DNA from: Achromobacter deleyi
GTDB lineage: Bacteria > Pseudomonadota > Gammaproteobacteria > Burkholderiales > Burkholderiaceae_B
NCBI RefSeq assembly: GCF_016127315.1
Contig: NZ_CP065997.1
Coordinates: 5,146,001-5,210,000 of the forward strand
Direction of reading: 5' to 3'
DNA length: 64,000 nt
This document shows positions 28,397-39,134 of this stretch, piece by piece (within the stretch, counting starts at the first letter, position 1; each line of letters begins with the position of its first letter). The position numbers and the translations under genes were made by a program. Below the pieces are notes generated by a model, which saw only the letters and a list, made by a program, of their open reading frames with translations, made no database searches and was not told the DNA's origin.

Positions 28397-29011
28397 ATGT
28401 CAGATAAACCTCCTGTGCTCAGGCTGCGCGGCGTCTACAGCGAACGCCTGTCGCCGGTCAGCCTCGATCTCGCGGCAGGCGAGTGCGCCGCCATCACCGG
28501 CCCCTCGGGCTCGGGTAAATCACTGCTGTTGCGCCAGGTGGCCGACCTCGATCCGGGCCATGGCGAAGTGGAACTGGACGGCGCGCCGCGCTCGGGCATG
28601 CGCGGCTATCAATGGCGCCGCCAGGTGATCTACTGTCAGGCCGAGGCCGGCTGGTGGGACGACCACGTGGCGCCGCATTACACCGATGCGGCCCGGGCGG
28701 CCGATCTGTTCCAGCGGCTGGGCCTGGCACCGGGAAAAATGGACGCGCTGGTGCAGGAGCTCTCCACCGGCGAACGCCAGCGCGCCGCCTTGGCGCGCGC
28801 CCTGGCGCTGGCGCCGCGGGCCCTGCTGCTGGATGAACCCACCGCGGCGCTCGATCCCGAGGCCACCGCGCGGGTCGAGACCGAGCTGCATCGCTATCTC
28901 GATGGCGGCGCCGCCATCCTGATGGTGACGCACAATCCCGAGCAGGCGCGGCGCATGGCGCGGCGCGGCTGGCGCATGGAGCAGGGCAGGCTGGAGCCGC
29001 AATGGACGTGA
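28397..29011 (+). CDS. fetA: FetA-like (YbbL) ABC transporter ATP-binding protein
   Basis: A 204-residue ATPase with Walker A GPSGSGKS (residues 35-42), signature LSTGERQR and Walker B ALLLDEPTAALDP. With FetB it forms the transporter that in E. coli lowers iron stress, proposed to export iron. MSDKPP at 28397 is chosen as start; an ATG at 28385 adds four residues. Neither has a clear ribosome site. TATGCT at 28384-28389 resembles a -10 box very close to the start, so a short or absent leader is possible. The next gene overlaps by 10 bp. Confidence 0.85.
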   Translation: MSDKPPVLRLRGVYSERLSPVSLDLAAGECAAITGPSGSGKSLLLRQVADLDPGHGEVELDGAPRSGMRGYQWRRQVIYCQAEAGWWDDHVAPHYTDAARAADLFQRLGLAPGKMDALVQELSTGERQRAALARALALAPRALLLDEPTAALDPEATARVETELHRYLDGGAAILMVTHNPEQARRMARRGWRMEQGRLEPQWT

Positions 29012-29802
29012 TCAGACTGCAGGCGCTGGACCTGGTCATCGCCTCGCTGCTGGTGCTGCTGTCGGCCGGCATCTCTTTCGCGCTGCGGCTGAACCTGCAG
29101 CGCCAGGTGTTGTGGGCGGCATTGCGCACCGTGGTGCAGCTGCTGCTGGTCGGCCACATCCTGCGCGTCGTGTTCGCGCACGCCGCGCCCTGGCTGACCG
29201 CGCTGGTGGTGGCGGTGATGATGGCGCTGGCCGCGCGCGAGGTCGCGGCCCGGCCCAAGGCCCGGCTGGCGCGCCGCGGCAACGGCCAGGTGGGCGCGAT
29301 GGCGGTGGTGGCCACCACGGTCGTGACCGCGTTGTTCATCCTCAGCACGGCGCTGCGGCCCGAGCCCTGGTACGACCCGCGCTACACCATCGCGCTGGTC
29401 GGCATCGTGCTGGGCAGCGTGCTGAACGCGGCCAGCCTGGCGCTGGACGGCGTGCTGTCGGGCGTGCGCCGCGACCGGCTGGCGATCGAGGCGCGCCTGT
29501 CGCTGGGCGCCACCGCGCACCAGGCCTTCGCCGCGTTGCTGCGCGAATCGGTGCGGCGCGGCATCGTGCCCAGCATCAACCAGATGTCGGCGGCCGGCAT
29601 CATCACGCTGCCCGGCATCATGACCGGCCAGATCATCGCCGGCATGGATCCGATCGACGCGGCCAAGTACCAGATCCTGCTGATGTTCCTGCTTTGCGGG
29701 GCCAGCGGCATGGCCGCCATGGGCGCGGCCTACGGCGCCATGCGGCGCCTGACCGACGAGCGCGGCCGCCTGCGGCTGGACCGGCTGCTGTCCGAGCGCT
29801 AG
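29002..29802 (+). CDS. fetB: FetB-like (YbbM, UPF0014) iron-export permease
   Basis: A 266-residue membrane protein with about seven helices. The family signatures [33 protein letters not shown] and the [12 protein letters not shown] loop are clear. It overlaps fetA by 10 bp and must be co-translated. Its location beside an iron-import locus is notable because FetAB has been linked to relief of excess iron. Confidence 0.9.
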   Translation: MDVIRLQALDLVIASLLVLLSAGISFALRLNLQRQVLWAALRTVVQLLLVGHILRVVFAHAAPWLTALVVAVMMALAAREVAARPKARLARRGNGQVGAMAVVATTVVTALFILSTALRPEPWYDPRYTIALVGIVLGSVLNAASLALDGVLSGVRRDRLAIEARLSLGATAHQAFAALLRESVRRGIVPSINQMSAAGIITLPGIMTGQIIAGMDPIDAAKYQILLMFLLCGASGMAAMGAAYGAMRRLTDERGRLRLDRLLSER

Positions 29803-29942
29803 CCGGCGCGCGCGTCCGCGGGCCGGCGCCAGCGCGGCCGAAGCGGCAAAATTTGATGAAATATCGACGGGGCCCGCGGCATACTCGGCGTTTTCATACG
29901 CAGGCCGGCCGCGCCGGCCGCCGCGACAAGGACCGGATCCGC

Positions 29943-30584
29943 ATGAGTATTACCGAGCTGTTCTCCTGGCTGACCAGCGAGCAGGGCCTGATGGCGCTGC
30001 TGGCGCAAAACTGGGTGCTGGGCACCTGCATCATCGCCGCGATCGTGTTCATCGAGACCGGCCTGGTGGTGATGCCGTTCCTGCCGGGCGACTCGTTGCT
30101 GTTCGCCGCGGGCGCCTTCCTCGGGCTGGCCGGCATCGATCCCATCGTCTCGCTGGCGGCGATCACCTTTGCCGCCATCGCCGGGGACGCGCTCAACTAC
30201 GCCATCGCCTCGTCGCGCTGGGGCCAGAAACTGGCGCACAGCCGCTGGGTCAAGCCGGACCACCTGGAACGGGCGCGCGACTATTTCGCCCGCTACGGCG
30301 CGATGACCATCACGGTGGCGCGTTTCGTGCCGATCGTGCGCACGCTGGCGCCGTTCGTGGCCGGGCTGTCGCAGATGCCGCGCCGCACCTTCTTCGTCTA
30401 CAACGTGGTCGGCGCCATCCTCTGGTGCGGCTCGATGCTGCTGGCGGGCTACTGGCTCGGCTCGATCGCCTGGGTGCGCGCCAATCTGCACTGGGTGTCG
30501 GTCATCATCATCGGCCTGTCGCTGATTCCGGTGGCGCTGCAGTGGCTGCAGATCCGCCGGGCGCGCAGGGTGTCGCAGGCCTGA
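29943..30584 (+). CDS. DedA-family inner-membrane protein
   Basis: A 213-residue protein with about five membrane helices. DedA motifs are visible: [29 protein letters not shown], and the arginine motif [14 protein letters not shown] followed by NVVGAILW. DedA proteins act as lipid (undecaprenyl phosphate/phosphatidylethanolamine) transporters or proton-linked permeases. The start is ATG 29943; the open frame upstream runs through fetB and is a shadow. A terminator follows at 30596-30629. Confidence 0.92.
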   Translation: MSITELFSWLTSEQGLMALLAQNWVLGTCIIAAIVFIETGLVVMPFLPGDSLLFAAGAFLGLAGIDPIVSLAAITFAAIAGDALNYAIASSRWGQKLAHSRWVKPDHLERARDYFARYGAMTITVARFVPIVRTLAPFVAGLSQMPRRTFFVYNVVGAILWCGSMLLAGYWLGSIAWVRANLHWVSVIIIGLSLIPVALQWLQIRRARRVSQA

Positions 30585-30595
30585 GCGGCGAAGAA

Positions 30596-30629
30596 AAAGC
30601 CGGCGGCTCCGCGAGGAACCGCCGGCTTT
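30596..30629 (+). terminator. Rho-independent terminator after the dedA-type gene
   Basis: AAAGCCGGCGGCTCC (30596-30610) pairs with 30615-30629 with one mismatch around a 4-base loop, ending in TTT. The flanking A-run on the left makes it bidirectional, so it can also end the convergent icd transcript. Confidence 0.85.
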
Positions 30630-30664
30630 GACGCGACCGGGCCAGGCGGCCCGGGGCGGGGGGC

Positions 30665-33339
<2,675 letters not shown>

Positions 33340-34866
33340 ATGCGGTTTGGCAATTTGTTGTTCGATCCGAAGTTCCGCTACGCCAGCCGTTCCGATGGCA
33401 AGACAATCCAATTCACCCCGGTCGAGACCGCCGCGCTGGCGCTGTTGACCGAGCACGTGGGCCAGATCCTGCCGCGCCAGCGCCTGTTGGACGCGACCCA
33501 GCGCGGCGAGGCCGAGGCGCTCGAGCGCAGCGTCGACCTGCTCATCAACCGCCTGCGCGGCAAGCTCGGCGATTCGGCCCGCGCGCCGCGCTTCATCGCC
33601 ACCAGCTACGGCGAAGGCTACAGCTGGATCGCCGCGCCCGAGGCGGGGCCGGGCGGCGACGTCTATGTCGCCATCGGCCCGGCGGCCGGACCCGAGGCGT
33701 TGCGCGCCGAGCCGCGGGTGCGGGCCTTCCTGACCGACCTGGCCGGCGCTCTGCGGGCGCGGCTGCCGAGCGAGCGCGGCGTCAGCCTGTTGTCGCTGGC
33801 CGCGGCGAACGAGGCCAACGCGCCGTTCCGCGTCGACGTCGGGCTGCGCCAGGACGAGGCGGGCGTGCATTGCGCGGTGGTGCTGCGCGAGGCCGCCAGC
33901 GGCGCCGCGCTGCGCGCCGAGCGCTGGACCATCGCGCCCACGGACGAGGCCGAGGTCGGCCACACCGCCACCTCCGCGTTCGCCGCCTCGATCAAGAGCG
34001 AGATCTGGCGCAGCCTGGCGCGCGCCCGCGGCGATGTGGCCGGGCCCACCGACGAGCCGATCGAGCTGCGCCTGCATCGCGCCGCCGTGCTGCTGGCGCG
34101 CACGCCGCAAAGCTGGCTGGAGTCGGAGGCCGAGCTGGAAAAGCTGCGCGCCGAGCAGCCGGACGATCCGCAGACCGCGCTGATGTGGGCCTCGCATCTC
34201 TACGCCAAGCTGGTGCTGGACCTGGCCAGCGATCCGGCCGAGCTGGAGCCGCGGATCGAGGCGCTGGTGTTCCAGGCCCTGCCGCACGTGCGGGGCAATC
34301 CGATGCTGGCGCTGGCCGCGGCCAAGCTGCTGTGCTTCGTCAGCCATGGGCATCTGGAACTGGCCGAGGCCCTAGCCGAAGAGGCCTTCGCCCACAGCAC
34401 CGCGTTCGCGTCGGCCTTCGCGGTGCTGGGACAGCTGCGGCTGAACCGCGGCCGCCTGCGGGAGGCCATCGATTACTTCGACCAGGGCATCGAACTGGCC
34501 GAGGCCGGCTCCGAATTCCAGGTGTTCCTGATGGTGCTCAAGTGCACCACGCTGCTGGCGCTGGACGACCGCCAGGCCTGCCTGGCGGCCTGCGAGACGC
34601 TGTATCGGACCAAGCCGCTGACGCGGGCGCAGATGGGGCTGTTCCTGTCCTCGCCCGACGAGGTGCTGCCCGACGACCTGCGCCAGATCCTGCTGGGGCT
34701 GGACGCGGACCTGCTGCGCCGGCTGCTGGCGCACTTCGAATACCTGTTCGTGCGGCGGGTGCCGGACGCGGCCGGCAGGAAGAACATGTTCCGCGGCGTG
34801 CTGGCGCAGCTGGCGCGGCACCGGCCGCTCGACGGCCTGCCGCCGCAGGTGAGCGCCTACCTGTAG
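33340..34866 (+). CDS. HilA/CadC-like winged-helix regulator with TPR-type C terminus
   Basis: A 508-residue protein. Residues about 1-95 form an OmpR-type winged helix (TPVETAALALLTEHVGQILPRQRLL, then RSVDLLINRLRGKL and FIATSYGEGYSWI). There is no receiver domain and no membrane helix. Residues about 240-480 are helical repeats resembling TPRs (RGRLREAIDYFDQGIELAEAG). This layout matches HilA/EilA regulators of secretion or surface functions, although its target here is unknown. The gene is isolated, with a weak hairpin (34871-34887) after the stop. No secretion genes lie in the window. Confidence 0.82.
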   Translation: MRFGNLLFDPKFRYASRSDGKTIQFTPVETAALALLTEHVGQILPRQRLLDATQRGEAEALERSVDLLINRLRGKLGDSARAPRFIATSYGEGYSWIAAPEAGPGGDVYVAIGPAAGPEALRAEPRVRAFLTDLAGALRARLPSERGVSLLSLAAANEANAPFRVDVGLRQDEAGVHCAVVLREAASGAALRAERWTIAPTDEAEVGHTATSAFAASIKSEIWRSLARARGDVAGPTDEPIELRLHRAAVLLARTPQSWLESEAELEKLRAEQPDDPQTALMWASHLYAKLVLDLASDPAELEPRIEALVFQALPHVRGNPMLALAAAKLLCFVSHGHLELAEALAEEAFAHSTAFASAFAVLGQLRLNRGRLREAIDYFDQGIELAEAGSEFQVFLMVLKCTTLLALDDRQACLAACETLYRTKPLTRAQMGLFLSSPDEVLPDDLRQILLGLDADLLRRLLAHFEYLFVRRVPDAAGRKNMFRGVLAQLARHRPLDGLPPQVSAYL

Positions 34867-34870
34867 CCGT

Positions 34871-34887
34871 CCGCCGTGACTCGGCGG
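34871..34887 (+). terminator. Weak hairpin after the HilA-like regulator
   Basis: CCGCCG pairs with CGGCGG around TGACT just after the stop codon. There is no T-run, so its strength as a terminator is doubtful. Confidence 0.35.
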
Positions 34888-34947
34888 GGCGGTTCGACTT
34901 GATAGTCCGATTTGACAAACGGCCGCGCATGCGGGAAGCTACGGCCC

Positions 34948-35010
34948 ATGACTTCCCGCGCCGTTCGCATTTCGCTGATTATTACCATCATTCCTGGAAT
35001 GGTGGGTTAG
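34948..35010 (+). CDS. ilvA leader peptide (20 residues, isoleucine-rich)
   Basis: ATG to TAG encodes 20 residues with Ile at positions 8, 11, 12, 14 and 15, plus Leu10 and Thr13. GGAAG at 34934-34938, nine bases upstream, can serve as ribosome site. Five Ile in eight codons is far above expectation, and the frame sits 97 bp before ilvA, whose pathway makes isoleucine. The stop codon region is itself the antiterminator strand (see 34985-35060). It is a sensor of charged tRNA-Ile rather than a functional protein. Confidence 0.85.
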   Translation: MTSRAVRISLIITIIPGMVG

Positions 35011-35060
35011 CGCGCGACCGCAGTCAGTCAAACAAACCCGCCCCACGAGGCGGGTTTTTT
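34985..35060 (+). promoter_or_regulatory. Transcription attenuator of ilvA (pause hairpin, antiterminator, terminator)
   Basis: Four pairing strands are visible. Strands 1:2 are 34985-34993 with 34997-35005 (9 bp, one G-U). Strands 2:3 are GGTGGGTT at 35001-35008 with AACCCGCC at 35035-35042 (8 bp, one wobble). Strands 3:4 are the terminator, AAACCCGCC (35034-35042) with GGCGGGTTT (35049-35057), then T-run to 35060. A ribosome stalled at the Ile codons would free strand 2 and form the antiterminator. A ribosome at the TAG would mask it and let the terminator form. Confidence 0.85.
35034..35060 (+). terminator. Attenuator terminator hairpin
   Basis: A 9-bp perfect stem with loop CCACGA is followed by TTTTTT, a classical intrinsic terminator. 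It lies 47 bp before the ilvA start and after no complete structural gene, so it is regulatory. Confidence 0.9.
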
Positions 35061-35106
35061 GTTGCCGCCTCTGCCGGGCCCAGCCCCCACGCCGCAGAGA
35101 GTTTCC

Positions 35107-36693
35107 ATGCAACAACCGCAAGCCGCCACCGCCAAGACGTCCGAGACCGACACCTTCATCCCGGGCCACGCCACGCCCATGGAATACCTGCGCCAGATCC
35201 TGACGGCGCGGGTCTACGACATCGCCCGCGAGACCGAACTGGACCCGGCCCAGGGCCTGTCGCGCCGGCTCGGCAACCGCGTGCACCTGAAGCGCGAGGA
35301 CAACCAGCCGGTGTTCTCCTTCAAGGTGCGCGGCGCCTACAACAAGATGCGCAACACGCCGCAGGCGGCGCTCGAGCGGGGCGTCATCACCGCTTCCGCC
35401 GGCAACCACGCCCAGGGCGTGGCGATCTCGGCGGCGCGGCTCGGCGTGCGCGCCACCATCGTGGTGCCGCAGACCGCGCCGCAGGTCAAGGTGGACGCGG
35501 TGCGCGCCTTTGGCGGCCCGACGGTGCAGGTGGTGCTGGCGGGCGATTCCTACAGCGATGCCTATGCCTACGCGCAGACGCTGGCCCGCGACCAGGACCT
35601 GGCCTTCATCCCGGCCTTCGACGACCCTTACGTGATCGCCGGCCAGGGCACGGTGGGCATGGAGATCCTGCGCCAGCACCCGGGGCGGCTGGACGCAGTG
35701 TTCGTGCCGATCGGCGGCGGCAGCCTGGCGGCGGGCGTGTCGGTGTACATGAAGGCGGTGGATCCGTCGGTCAAGGTGATCGGGGTGCAGACGGTCGATT
35801 CCTGCGCCATGGCGCAGTCGATCCAGGTGGGCGAGCGGGTCAGCCTGGCCGAGGTCGGCCTGTTCTCGGACGGCACGGCGGTCAAGCTGGTGGGCGAGGA
35901 AACCTTCCGCCTGTGCCGCCAGTACCTGGACGAGGTCATCCTGGTGGATACCGACGCGGTCTGCGCGGCGATCAAGGATGTGTTCCTGGATACGCGCAGC
36001 GTGCTGGAGCCGGCGGGCGCGCTGGCGCTGGCCGGGCTCAAGCAGTATGTCGAGCGCGAGGGCGTGAGCGGCCAGTCGCTGGTGGCGATCACGTCGGGCG
36101 CCAACATGAATTTCGACCGCATGCGCTTCGTGGCGGACCGCGCCGAGGTGGGCGAGGCGCGCGAGGCGGTGTTCGCCGTGACGCTGCCCGAGGAACGCGG
36201 CAGCTTCCGCCGCTTCTGCGCCGTGATGGGCGCGCGCAGCGTGACCGAGTTCAACTACCGCATCGCCGACGCGAACACCGCCCGCATCTTCGTCAGCGTG
36301 CAGATCGCGCGCCGCGGCGAAGGCGCGGACATCATGCGCGGCCTGGAGCAGGAGGGCTTCGCGGTCAGCGACCTGAGCCACAACGAGGTCTCCAAGCAGC
36401 ACATCCGCTACATGGTGGGCGGGCGCTCGCCGCTGGCGGGCGGCGAACGGCTGTTCCGTTTCGAATTCCCGGAGCGCCCGGGCGCGTTGACGAAGTTCCT
36501 GTCGGCGATGGCGCCAAACTGGAACATCAGCCTGTTCCACTACCGCAACCAGGGCGCGGACTTCAGCTCGGTGCTGGTGGGCATCCAGGCGCCGCTGGCG
36601 GACGACGCGGCGCTGGACCGCTTCCTGGCGCAGCTGGGCTACGCGCATTGGGAAGAGACGGCGAACGAGGCCTACCGCCAGTTCCTGATCTAG
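35107..36693 (+). CDS. ilvA: Threonine ammonia-lyase, biosynthetic (threonine deaminase)
   Basis: A 528-residue PLP enzyme: L-threonine to 2-oxobutyrate and ammonia, the first step of isoleucine synthesis. The PLP lysine is Lys73 in SFKVRGAYNK; the SAGNHAQGVA phosphate loop follows. The C-terminal 190 residues are two ACT-like domains (VTLPEERGSFRRF, FEFPERPGALTKF), marking the feedback-controlled biosynthetic form. The start MQQPQ at 35107 has AGAGAG upstream; an in-frame ATG at 35059 would lie on the terminator and is rejected. It is controlled by the leader peptide and attenuator before it. Its stop overlaps the convergent ATPase stop in CTAG. Confidence 0.97.
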   Translation: MQQPQAATAKTSETDTFIPGHATPMEYLRQILTARVYDIARETELDPAQGLSRRLGNRVHLKREDNQPVFSFKVRGAYNKMRNTPQAALERGVITASAGNHAQGVAISAARLGVRATIVVPQTAPQVKVDAVRAFGGPTVQVVLAGDSYSDAYAYAQTLARDQDLAFIPAFDDPYVIAGQGTVGMEILRQHPGRLDAVFVPIGGGSLAAGVSVYMKAVDPSVKVIGVQTVDSCAMAQSIQVGERVSLAEVGLFSDGTAVKLVGEETFRLCRQYLDEVILVDTDAVCAAIKDVFLDTRSVLEPAGALALAGLKQYVEREGVSGQSLVAITSGANMNFDRMRFVADRAEVGEAREAVFAVTLPEERGSFRRFCAVMGARSVTEFNYRIADANTARIFVSVQIARRGEGADIMRGLEQEGFAVSDLSHNEVSKQHIRYMVGGRSPLAGGERLFRFEFPERPGALTKFLSAMAPNWNISLFHYRNQGADFSSVLVGIQAPLADDAALDRFLAQLGYAHWEETANEAYRQFLI

Positions 36694-37547
36694 GCGGTGG
36701 CGGGGCGCCGGTCGCCGGGCTGCGCCGTGGCGGGCGCGACCGGCGTGAGCGTGCCGTTCGTCAGCCCATTCTGGGCCAACCCATCCACATGCACCTGCGG
36801 CTGGCCTTGCGGACAGCGTTCGACCCGCGCCAGCACGCCGTAGGCGCGGCGCAGCGTGTCGGGCGTGACCACCTGCTGCGGCGGGCCTTCGGCCAGCAAG
36901 GCGCCGCCATGCAGCAGCAGGGCGTGGTCGGCGTGGCGCAACGCGATGTTCAGGTCGTGCAGCACCACCAGCGTGATGAGGCGATGGCGCGCGGTCTGGC
37001 GGCGCAGCACGTCCATCACGTGGAACTGATAGTTCAGGTCCAGCGCCGACAGCGGCTCGTCCAGCAGCAGCAGGCGCGGCCGCCGCACCAGCGCCTGCGC
37101 CAGCGAGGCCAGTTGCTTCTGGCCGCCGGACAATTCGTCCAGGTAGCGGCTGGCAAGGTGGTTGATGCCGAGTTCGGCCAGCACCTGCATCGCCTCGCGC
37201 ATCAAGGCGTCGCCACCCTGGCGCGCCCGGCCCGAGCGGGCCGCCACCAGCACCGATTCCAGCACGGTCATGTGCACGCCCTTGGGCAGGGCCTGGGGCA
37301 TGTACATGGCATGCTCGGCGCGGCGGGCGGGCGAGAGGCCGGCGAAGTCCGCGCCGTCCAGCCGCAGGTCGCCGCCGAGCATGGGATTGAGCCCCGCCAG
37401 GGTCTTGAGCAGCGTCGATTTGCCGCTGCCGTTCGGCCCCAGCAGGGCCGTCAGCGTGCCTTCGGGCAGCGGCGCCGCCCGCAGGTCGCGCAGCACCGGA
37501 CGGCTGCCGTAGCCGGCGGTCAGCGAGCGGATCTCCAGCGAGGCCAT
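36690..37547 (-). CDS. Iron-siderophore/heme-type ABC importer, ATP-binding protein
   Basis: A 285-residue ATPase with GPNGSGKST (Walker A), LSGGQKQLASLAQALVRRP (signature) and LLLLDEPLSALD (Walker B). The last 45 residues are a Pro/Thr-rich tail. It is the distal gene of the operon binding protein - permease - azurin - ATPase and serves the FecCD permease at 38039-39115. The start MASLEIRS at 37547 lies four bases after the azurin stop; the upstream extension to 37742 overlaps azurin and is rejected. Confidence 0.93.
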   Translation of the reverse strand: MASLEIRSLTAGYGSRPVLRDLRAAPLPEGTLTALLGPNGSGKSTLLKTLAGLNPMLGGDLRLDGADFAGLSPARRAEHAMYMPQALPKGVHMTVLESVLVAARSGRARQGGDALMREAMQVLAELGINHLASRYLDELSGGQKQLASLAQALVRRPRLLLLDEPLSALDLNYQFHVMDVLRRQTARHRLITLVVLHDLNIALRHADHALLLHGGALLAEGPPQQVVTPDTLRRAYGVLARVERCPQGQPQVHVDGLAQNGLTNGTLTPVAPATAQPGDRRPATA

Positions 37548-37551
37548 GGCG

Positions 37552-38007
37552 TCAGGGCTGCAGCGCCAGCGTGCCACGCATGTGCTGGGCGTGGGCGGGG
37601 AACGAGCAATAGAAGGTGTACGACTGGCCCGCGGCCAGGCGGCTGACCGGGAACGTGACGGTGGCGGTTTCGCCGCCGCCGAGCATCGGCGTCTTGGCCA
37701 GGATGCGAGCGTCGCCAGGCGCCAGGAAGTCGTGCGCCGCACCGGCCTTGATGCCGTCGACCATCACCGCGTCGATGTCCTCGGTCTTGGTCAGCACCCA
37801 GTTGTGGCCGGCCTTTTCCTTGCTGTTCTTGCCGGTGTGGATGAGGCGCACCGTGAAGTCCTTGCAGGTCGCGGGCACCACGATGTGGGCGGGCGCGAAC
37901 TTCTTGCCAGGCTGGCCTTCGACGTCGATGCTGCAGGCGGGATCGGCAGCGTGAGCGGCGCCGGTGGCCAGCAGGGCAACGAGGGCGAGCGGGTAACGGT
38001 ATTGCAT
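37552..38007 (-). CDS. azu: Azurin (periplasmic blue copper protein)
   Basis: A 151-residue precursor with a signal peptide ending at about GAAHA (residue 20). All type-1 copper ligands are present with azurin spacing: His68 in AGHNW, Cys134, His139 and Met143 (C-x4-H-x3-M). Cys25 and Cys48 give the usual disulfide. The sequence is somewhat divergent (YCSFPAHAQHM instead of the common FCTFPGH-A-M). Azurins carry electrons in the periplasm. Here the gene is inserted between the permease and the ATPase of an iron importer, with 31 and 4 bp gaps, so it must be co-transcribed with them. A function in periplasmic iron reduction is inference. Confidence 0.92.
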   Translation of the reverse strand: MQYRYPLALVALLATGAAHAADPACSIDVEGQPGKKFAPAHIVVPATCKDFTVRLIHTGKNSKEKAGHNWVLTKTEDIDAVMVDGIKAGAAHDFLAPGDARILAKTPMLGGGETATVTFPVSRLAAGQSYTFYCSFPAHAQHMRGTLALQP

Positions 38008-38038
38008 GGGGAGGCGTCTCCGGGGTCGGGGGAAGGGG

Positions 38039-39115
38039 TCAGCTGCGCTTGAGGGCGCGGATGACGATGGTGAGAAAGAAGGGAATGCCGACCAGCGAGG
38101 TCACGATGCCGACCGGGATCAGGGCCCCCGGCAGCACGGTCTTGGAAGCGACCGAGGCCAGCGACAGGATCAGGGCGCCGGCCAGCGCGCTGCCGGGCAG
38201 GTAGTAGCGATGGTCCTCGCCCAGCAGCAGGCGGGCGATGTGCGGCGCCACCAGGCCGACGAAGCCGATGGTGCCGACGAACGACACCGCCAGCGCCGCC
38301 AGCGCGCTGACCCGCAGCAGGCTGACCAGGCGCAGGCGTTTGACGTCGATGCCGAAACTGGCGGCGCGTTCCTCGCCCAGGCGCACGGCGGTGAGTTTCC
38401 AGGCGTCGCGCAGCGAGAACGGCAGCGCCAGCGCCAGCGCTGCGGCCATCACGCCCACGGTGGTCCAGGTGGCGCGCGCCAGGCTGCCCATGGTCCAGAA
38501 CACGATGCCTTGCAGCGCTTCCTCGCTGGCGATGAACTGCAGCAGCATGACCAGCGCCTGGAACGAATACACCAGCGCGATGCCGAACAGCACTACGCCC
38601 AGCGTCGAACCGCCGCGCCAGCGCGCCACGCGCTCCAGGATCAGGACCGACACCAGGGTGCTGGCGAAAGCCGACAGCGACACCACCATGCCGGGCGGCA
38701 GCGCCGGCACGTGCCAGTCCAGCGTGATGGCCAGGGAGGCGCCGAACGCGGCCGCGGCCGACACGCCCAGCGTATAGGGGCTGGCCAGCGGGTTGTCCAG
38801 CATGGTCTGCATCTCGGCGCCGCCCAGGCCCAGGGCCACGCCCACCAGCAGCGCCATCAGGGCGTAGGGCAGGCGGAACTGCCAGACGATGACGCGGGTG
38901 CCGGCATCGGCCAGGTCGGGATGCAGCAGCGTGCGCAGCAGGTCGGTCGGCGCCAGGCCGGCCGGCCCGCTGGCGATGTCGGCCAGCAGGCTGACGGCGA
39001 TGGCCAGCGCCAGCACCAGGGTCAGCGCCAGCCGCCGCCGGCGGGTGCGGTGGTAGCGGGCGACGGGATCGTCCGGGGCGCCGTCGGCAACGAGGGCGGT
39101 GGCGGAAGTCTGCAT
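38039..39115 (-). CDS. Iron ABC importer permease, FecCD family (single subunit)
   Basis: A 358-residue membrane protein with RLPYALMALLVGVALGLGGAEMQ, NPLASPYTLGVSAAAAFGA and GLVAPHIARLLLGEDHR. The set has only one permease gene, so a homodimer is expected, as in BtuC-type importers, in contrast to the two-permease set at 20247-22342. It lies 19 bp after the binding protein and 31 bp before azurin. Confidence 0.93.
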   Translation of the reverse strand: MQTSATALVADGAPDDPVARYHRTRRRRLALTLVLALAIAVSLLADIASGPAGLAPTDLLRTLLHPDLADAGTRVIVWQFRLPYALMALLVGVALGLGGAEMQTMLDNPLASPYTLGVSAAAAFGASLAITLDWHVPALPPGMVVSLSAFASTLVSVLILERVARWRGGSTLGVVLFGIALVYSFQALVMLLQFIASEEALQGIVFWTMGSLARATWTTVGVMAAALALALPFSLRDAWKLTAVRLGEERAASFGIDVKRLRLVSLLRVSALAALAVSFVGTIGFVGLVAPHIARLLLGEDHRYYLPGSALAGALILSLASVASKTVLPGALIPVGIVTSLVGIPFFLTIVIRALKRS

Positions 39116-39134
39116 GATGCGTGCCTGCCTGCCG

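Noticed and set aside
29112..29942. N-terminal extension of the DedA-type protein
   Set aside because: It overlaps fetB in another frame and has no domain similarity; the ATG at 29943 begins the recognisable family sequence.
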